Shown here in pieces: positions 60,448 through 64,000 of a DNA stretch of 64,000 bases. Each line of letters opens with the position of its first letter. Within the stretch, counting starts at the first letter, position 1. The DNA comes from Paludisphaera mucosa. Lineage in GTDB: Bacteria; Planctomycetota; Planctomycetia; Isosphaerales; Isosphaeraceae. The notes below the pieces were generated by a model that saw only the letters and a program-made list of their open reading frames with translations, was not told the DNA's origin and made no database searches. The stretch covers positions 4,340,001-4,404,000 of the forward strand of contig NZ_JARRAG010000002.1 in NCBI RefSeq assembly GCF_029589435.1, written 5' to 3'. The translations under genes were made by a program, and so were the position numbers.

Positions 60448-61776
60448 TCAACCGGGCCCGGGCTCGTCCCCGGCGACGACCCCACCGTAGGGGACGTCGA
60501 CGCCCCCGTATCGTCGCACCCGGATGTTGGCCTGCTCGGCGTGGCCCACGAAGCCTTCGAGGGCGCAGAGACGCGAGCAATAGCCGCCGACGAGCGCCGC
60601 GGCCTCGTCGGTCAGGACTTTCTGATACGTGCACGTCTTCAGGAACTTGCCGACCCAGAGCCCGCCGGTGTAGCGGGCGGCCTTCCTCGTGGGCAGGGTG
60701 TGATTGGTCCCGATGACCTTGTCGCCGAACGCGACGTTGGTGCGCGGGCCCAGGAAGAGCGCCCCGTAGTTGCGCATGTGGGTCAGGAAGTAGTCGGGGT
60801 CGCGGGTCATGACCTGGACGTGCTCGGACGCGATCCGGTCGGCGACCCGCACCATCTCGGCGTCGTCGGCCGCCACGCAGACCGCGCCGTGGCGGTCCCA
60901 CGCCTGGCGGGCGACGGCCGCCGTGGGGAGGATCGTCAGCAGCCGCCCGACCTCGGCGATCGTCTCGCGCGCCAGCTTCTCGGAAGTGGTGAGCAGGATC
61001 GCCGGCGAGTCGGGGCCGTGCTCGGCCTGGCCCAGCAGGTCGGTGGCGCACAGCTCGGCGTCGACCGTCTCGTCGGCGATGACCAGGGTCTCGGTCGGGC
61101 CGGCGAACAGGTCGATGCCGACGCGGCCGAAGAGCTGGCGCTTGGCCTCGGCCACGTAGGCGTTCCCGGGGCCGATCAGCAGGTCGACCGCGGCGATCGA
61201 TCGCGTCCCCAAAGCCATCGCGGCGACCGCCTGGACGCCCCCCAGGCAGTAGATCTCGTCGGCCCCCGCCAGGTGCTGCGCCGCGACGATCGCGGCGGCG
61301 GGCCGGCCCTGATACGGCGGGGCGCAGGTGACGACCCGGGGCACGCCCGCGACCTTGGCCGTGACGACCGACATGTGCGCCGAGGCCAGCAGCGGGTACT
61401 TCCCGCCCGGGACGTAGCAGCCGGCCGAGCCGACCGGGATGTTCTTGTGGCCCAGCACGACCCCGGGCAGCGTCTCGACCTCCACGTCGCGGAGGGCCTC
61501 GCGCTGATGCCGGGCGAAGTTCCGCACCTGCTCCTGCGCGAACCGGACGTCGGCGACGTCGCGCCGGCTGAGCTGGGCGAGGCAGCCCTCGACCTCGGCC
61601 GGCGACAGCCGGTAGTCGTCGCGGTCCCAGCCGTCGAAGCGGACGGAAAGCTCGCGCACCGCCTCGTCGCCGCGACGGGCGACGTCGGCCAGGATGCGCT
61701 CGACCGTCTCGCGGACCTTCGCGTCCGCCTCGGCCGTCTCCGCCTGATCGGCCCCGCGCTTCAGCCAGTTCTCCAC
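60448..61776 (-). CDS. Histidinol-dehydrogenase-family enzyme, probably not HisD
   Basis: From the GTG at 61776 (GAGGAG just upstream) the product has 442 residues. All zinc and catalytic residues of HisD are present: Q250 and H253 in [12 protein letters not shown], the E318-H319 pair in ASEHVQVM, D352 in [10 protein letters not shown], and H412 in VGHAEQAN. It oxidises an alcohol to an acid in two NAD-dependent steps. The NAD-site segment [20 protein letters not shown] differs from that of histidine-pathway HisD and resembles paralogues such as sulfopropanediol dehydrogenase (HpsN). It has no other his genes around it, but a YjlB-like cupin follows. A substrate other than histidinol is therefore likely (inference). 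Confidence 0.8.
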   Translation of the reverse strand: MENWLKRGADQAETAEADAKVRETVERILADVARRGDEAVRELSVRFDGWDRDDYRLSPAEVEGCLAQLSRRDVADVRFAQEQVRNFARHQREALRDVEVETLPGVVLGHKNIPVGSAGCYVPGGKYPLLASAHMSVVTAKVAGVPRVVTCAPPYQGRPAAAIVAAQHLAGADEIYCLGGVQAVAAMALGTRSIAAVDLLIGPGNAYVAEAKRQLFGRVGIDLFAGPTETLVIADETVDAELCATDLLGQAEHGPDSPAILLTTSEKLARETIAEVGRLLTILPTAAVARQAWDRHGAVCVAADDAEMVRVADRIASEHVQVMTRDPDYFLTHMRNYGALFLGPRTNVAFGDKVIGTNHTLPTRKAARYTGGLWVGKFLKTCTYQKVLTDEAAALVGGYCSRLCALEGFVGHAEQANIRVRRYGGVDVPYGGVVAGDEPGPG

Positions 61777-61962
61777 CCCGCGCTCCTCACCCTGGGCCCC
61801 CGACGATCCGAGGCGACGCGAAATCCCGGCTGGGATCTTACGCGTCGGCCGGCCTCGACACCAGGGCCGAGGGGCCGCGCCCGAGGCTACCCAAGCCGTC
61901 CGCATTCGCCGATACTGGACCTCCGTCGCGAAAGACCTCCCCGACGAGGCGAGACCTCGACC

Positions 61963-62793
61963 ATGCCCCGAAGCTCTCTGTGCCGCCTGCTCCTGGCCCT
62001 CGGCCTCGCGACGTCCCCGCGAGCGGAGGACGGGCCGCAGCAGTTCCTCGAAAACGGCGTCACCGCCCACCGGGGGAATTCGAGCGAGCACCCCGAGAAC
62101 ACCATGCCCGCGCTCGCCAGCGGCCTGGAATCGGGGGCCGACTGGGTCGAGCTGGACATCTTCCGCACGAAGGACGGCCAGCTCGTCGTCACCCACGACG
62201 AGACCACGGGCCGGGTCGGGGACCGCGACCTCGTGGTCGTCGAGTCGACCTATGATCAATTGAAGACGGTCGACGTGGCGACCGAGTTCCGCCGCCGCGA
62301 GGGGCTGACGCTCGCCCAGCTCCCGCCGTTGGCGACGCCCCGGCTCGAAGACGTGCTGCGGCTGGCCATGGCCCAGCGCCGGGCGCGGGTCTCGATCCAG
62401 CCCAAGATGGACTGCGTCCGCGAGGCCGTCGCGCTCGTGAAGGCCCTCGGCGCCGAGGCGTGGGTCGGCTTCAATGACGGCGACCTGGGCTACATGTCGG
62501 AGGTGAAGCGGCTCGCGCCGGGGATCCCCGTCTTCTGGGACCGCCCGGCCGGCTGGGACGTCGACGCCGACCTCCGCATCGCCCGCGAGCGGGGCTTCGA
62601 GGCGCTCGTCGTGAACCACGCCGGGCTCACGACCGGGAAGGTCGCCAGGATCCACGCCGCCGGCCTCTCCGCCGGGGCCTGGACCGTCCAGGAGGCCGAC
62701 CTCATGCGCAAGCTGCTGGGCATGGGCGTCGACCGCATCTACACCGGCCGGCCCCGCCTGCTGCTGGACGTCAAGAAATCCCTGTCCCCTTGA
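61963..62793 (+). CDS. Exported glycerophosphodiester phosphodiesterase
   Basis: The 276-residue protein has a signal peptide ([21 protein letters not shown]) and the GDPD motif set: H36-R37-G in [15 protein letters not shown] with E45-N46-T47, E63 and D65 in [12 protein letters not shown], and H78 in [11 protein letters not shown]. It splits glycerophosphodiesters, giving glycerol 3-phosphate and an alcohol, in the periplasm. The C-terminal barrel includes [17 protein letters not shown] and [21 protein letters not shown] sulfatase gene starts 22 bp downstream and is probably in the same transcript, hinting at a joint role in recycling phosphate- and sulfate-containing lipids or glycans (inference). 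Confidence 0.88.
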   Translation: MPRSSLCRLLLALGLATSPRAEDGPQQFLENGVTAHRGNSSEHPENTMPALASGLESGADWVELDIFRTKDGQLVVTHDETTGRVGDRDLVVVESTYDQLKTVDVATEFRRREGLTLAQLPPLATPRLEDVLRLAMAQRRARVSIQPKMDCVREAVALVKALGAEAWVGFNDGDLGYMSEVKRLAPGIPVFWDRPAGWDVDADLRIARERGFEALVVNHAGLTTGKVARIHAAGLSAGAWTVQEADLMRKLLGMGVDRIYTGRPRLLLDVKKSLSP

Positions 62794-62815
62794 GCGAACG
62801 ATGGAGCCCCGAAGC

Positions 62816-64000
62816 ATGTCCCGATGGGCGTTGGCGCTGACGTCGCTGGTGGTCCTCCTCGCCTCTCCGGCCCCCGCCGCGCCGCCGAACGTGGTGGTGA
62901 TCTATGCCGACGATCTGGGCTACGGCGACGTGAGCTGCTATGGCGCGAAGACCGGGCTGACGCCGAACGTCGACCGGCTCGCGAAGGAGGGGATCAAATT
63001 TACGGACGCTCACGCGTCGTCGGCGACCTGCACGCCGTCGCGGTATGCGATCCTGACCGGCGAGTATCCCTGGCGGCGGCAGGGGACGGGCGTCCTCCCC
63101 GGCGACGCGCGGCTCATCATCGAGCCCGGCCGGGCCACCCTGGCGAGCGTCTTGCGAGACGCCGGCTATCGCACGGCGGCGGTCGGCAAGTGGCATCTCG
63201 GGCTGGGGGACGACAAGCTCGACTGGAACGGGCCGATCAAGCCCGGGCCGCTGGAGGTCGGGTTCGACGAGTGCTTCATCATGGCCGCGACCGGCGACCG
63301 CGTCCCCTGCGTCTACGTGAAGGATCACGAGGTCGTGGGCCGCGACCCGGCCGACCCGATCGTCGTCCGGTACGACGCGCCGATCGCGGGCGAGCCCACC
63401 GGCAAGGCGAACCCCGAGCTGCTCCGGCTCCGTCCCAGCCACGGCCACGACATGGCCGTCGTCGACGGCGTCAGCCGGATCGGCCACATGAAGGGGGGCG
63501 CGAAGGCCAGGTGGCGCGACGAGACGATGGCCGAGACGTTCACGAGCGAGGCCGTGGGATTCATCGGGCGGAACAAGGAACGGCCGTTCTTCCTCTACTT
63601 CGCGACCCACGACGTCCACGTCCCCCGGCTGCCGCACCCCCGCTTCCTGGGCCGGTCCGGCATGGGCCCGCGCGGCGACGCGATCGTCGAGTTCGACTGG
63701 TCCGTCGGCGAGGTCCTCAAGGCGCTCGACGAGGCCGGGCTGGCCGCGAACACCCTGGTCGTCCTCACGAGCGACAACGGCCCGGTCGTCGACGACGGCT
63801 ATCGCGACGAGGCCGCGGAGAAACTCGGCGGCCACAAGCCGGCCGGGCCGTTCCGGGGCGGCAAGTACAGCAAGTTCGAGGCGGGGACGCGGGTCCCGTT
63901 CGTCGTCCGCTGGCCCGCCCGGGTGAAGCCCGGCGAGTCGGCCGCGCTCGTGGGCCAGGTCGACTTCCTCGCCACCTTCGCCGCGCTCGTCGGCCGCACC
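62816..64000 (+). CDS. Secreted sulfatase, truncated by the window end
   Basis: The frame is open from 62816 to the end of the window, giving 395 codons without a stop. It has a signal peptide ([21 protein letters not shown]) and the sulfatase features [20 protein letters not shown], the formylglycine site C72-[29 protein letters not shown] and [13 protein letters not shown], then [20 protein letters not shown]. It cleaves sulfate esters in exported substrates once C72 is converted. An ATG 15 bases upstream is possible, but GGAG lies 9 bases before the chosen start. It follows the GDPD gene by 22 bp. It is a different sulfatase from the one at 15247, with its own motif variant (CTPSR rather than CSPSR). 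Confidence 0.9.
   Translation, partial: MSRWALALTSLVVLLASPAPAAPPNVVVIYADDLGYGDVSCYGAKTGLTPNVDRLAKEGIKFTDAHASSATCTPSRYAILTGEYPWRRQGTGVLPGDARLIIEPGRATLASVLRDAGYRTAAVGKWHLGLGDDKLDWNGPIKPGPLEVGFDECFIMAATGDRVPCVYVKDHEVVGRDPADPIVVRYDAPIAGEPTGKANPELLRLRPSHGHDMAVVDGVSRIGHMKGGAKARWRDETMAETFTSEAVGFIGRNKERPFFLYFATHDVHVPRLPHPRFLGRSGMGPRGDAIVEFDWSVGEVLKALDEAGLAANTLVVLTSDNGPVVDDGYRDEAAEKLGGHKPAGPFRGGKYSKFEAGTRVPFVVRWPARVKPGESAALVGQVDFLATFAALVGRT

Overview
The window looks like chromosome from a high-GC planctomycete, most likely an Isosphaeraceae member (Singulisphaera/Paludisphaera-like). This is inferred from content: PEP-CTERM proteins, a DUF1559 pseudopilin-like protein, FGly sulfatases, secreted proteins with an N-terminal RLExLExR-type motif, strong GC3 bias and many ECF sigma factors. 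No tRNA, rRNA, CRISPR array, phage or replication origin was seen.

Layout. 1-900: two membrane proteins, the first cut by the window edge. 0.9-18.2 kb: a carbohydrate region with a GH140-like protein, a pectate-lyase-fold protein, a sugar isomerase/epimerase, a secreted metallopeptidase, a PEP-CTERM protein, a GH5-like enzyme divergent from a GH127 beta-L-arabinofuranosidase, then a sulfatase and a ceramidase-like hydrolase. An IS4-family element (13708-15246) sits in the last codons of that sulfatase. Terminal repeats, a 12-bp target duplication and the displaced original stop codon are all readable. 18.6-30 kb: two more PEP-CTERM proteins, a Gfo/Idh/MocA oxidoreductase, a Cys-cluster protein, a secreted propeller, a sedolisin (S53) peptidase and a YhhN-MsrA-hypothetical operon. 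30.1-31.3 kb: ECF sigma plus membrane partner. 31.7-37.3 kb: kdsD-kdsC followed by a 1291-residue protein standing where lptC/lptA stand in Gram-negative genomes. 37.3-43.3 kb: a LacD-type aldolase, a DUF1254 protein, small proteins and a DhnA-type class I fructose-bisphosphate aldolase. 43.8-51.3 kb: two more ECF sigma modules, the DUF1559 protein with a previously unlisted 59-residue lipoprotein upstream, and a sialate O-acetylesterase. 51.4-54.3 kb: hpt and two GT4 glycosyltransferases. 54.7-64 kb: isochorismatase-like hydrolase, UPF0173 metallo-beta-lactamase, alpha/beta hydrolase, VanX-like lipoprotein, a histidinol-dehydrogenase-family enzyme with a YjlB-like cupin, GDPD, and a second sulfatase cut by the window end.

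How it fits together. Most products are exported and many act on sugars, esters or sulfates, so the region reads as outer-surface and polysaccharide-scavenging capacity with local ECF-sigma control. The kds/Lpt-like operon points to lipopolysaccharide-type outer-membrane biogenesis. I found no defence island or obviously new multi-gene system. The best leads are the IS-disrupted sulfatase, the giant Lpt-like protein, a REP-like repeat family (one copy inside a gene, two as an inverted pair), the shared N-terminal motif on two exported proteins, and the histidinol-dehydrogenase paralogue paired with a cupin.
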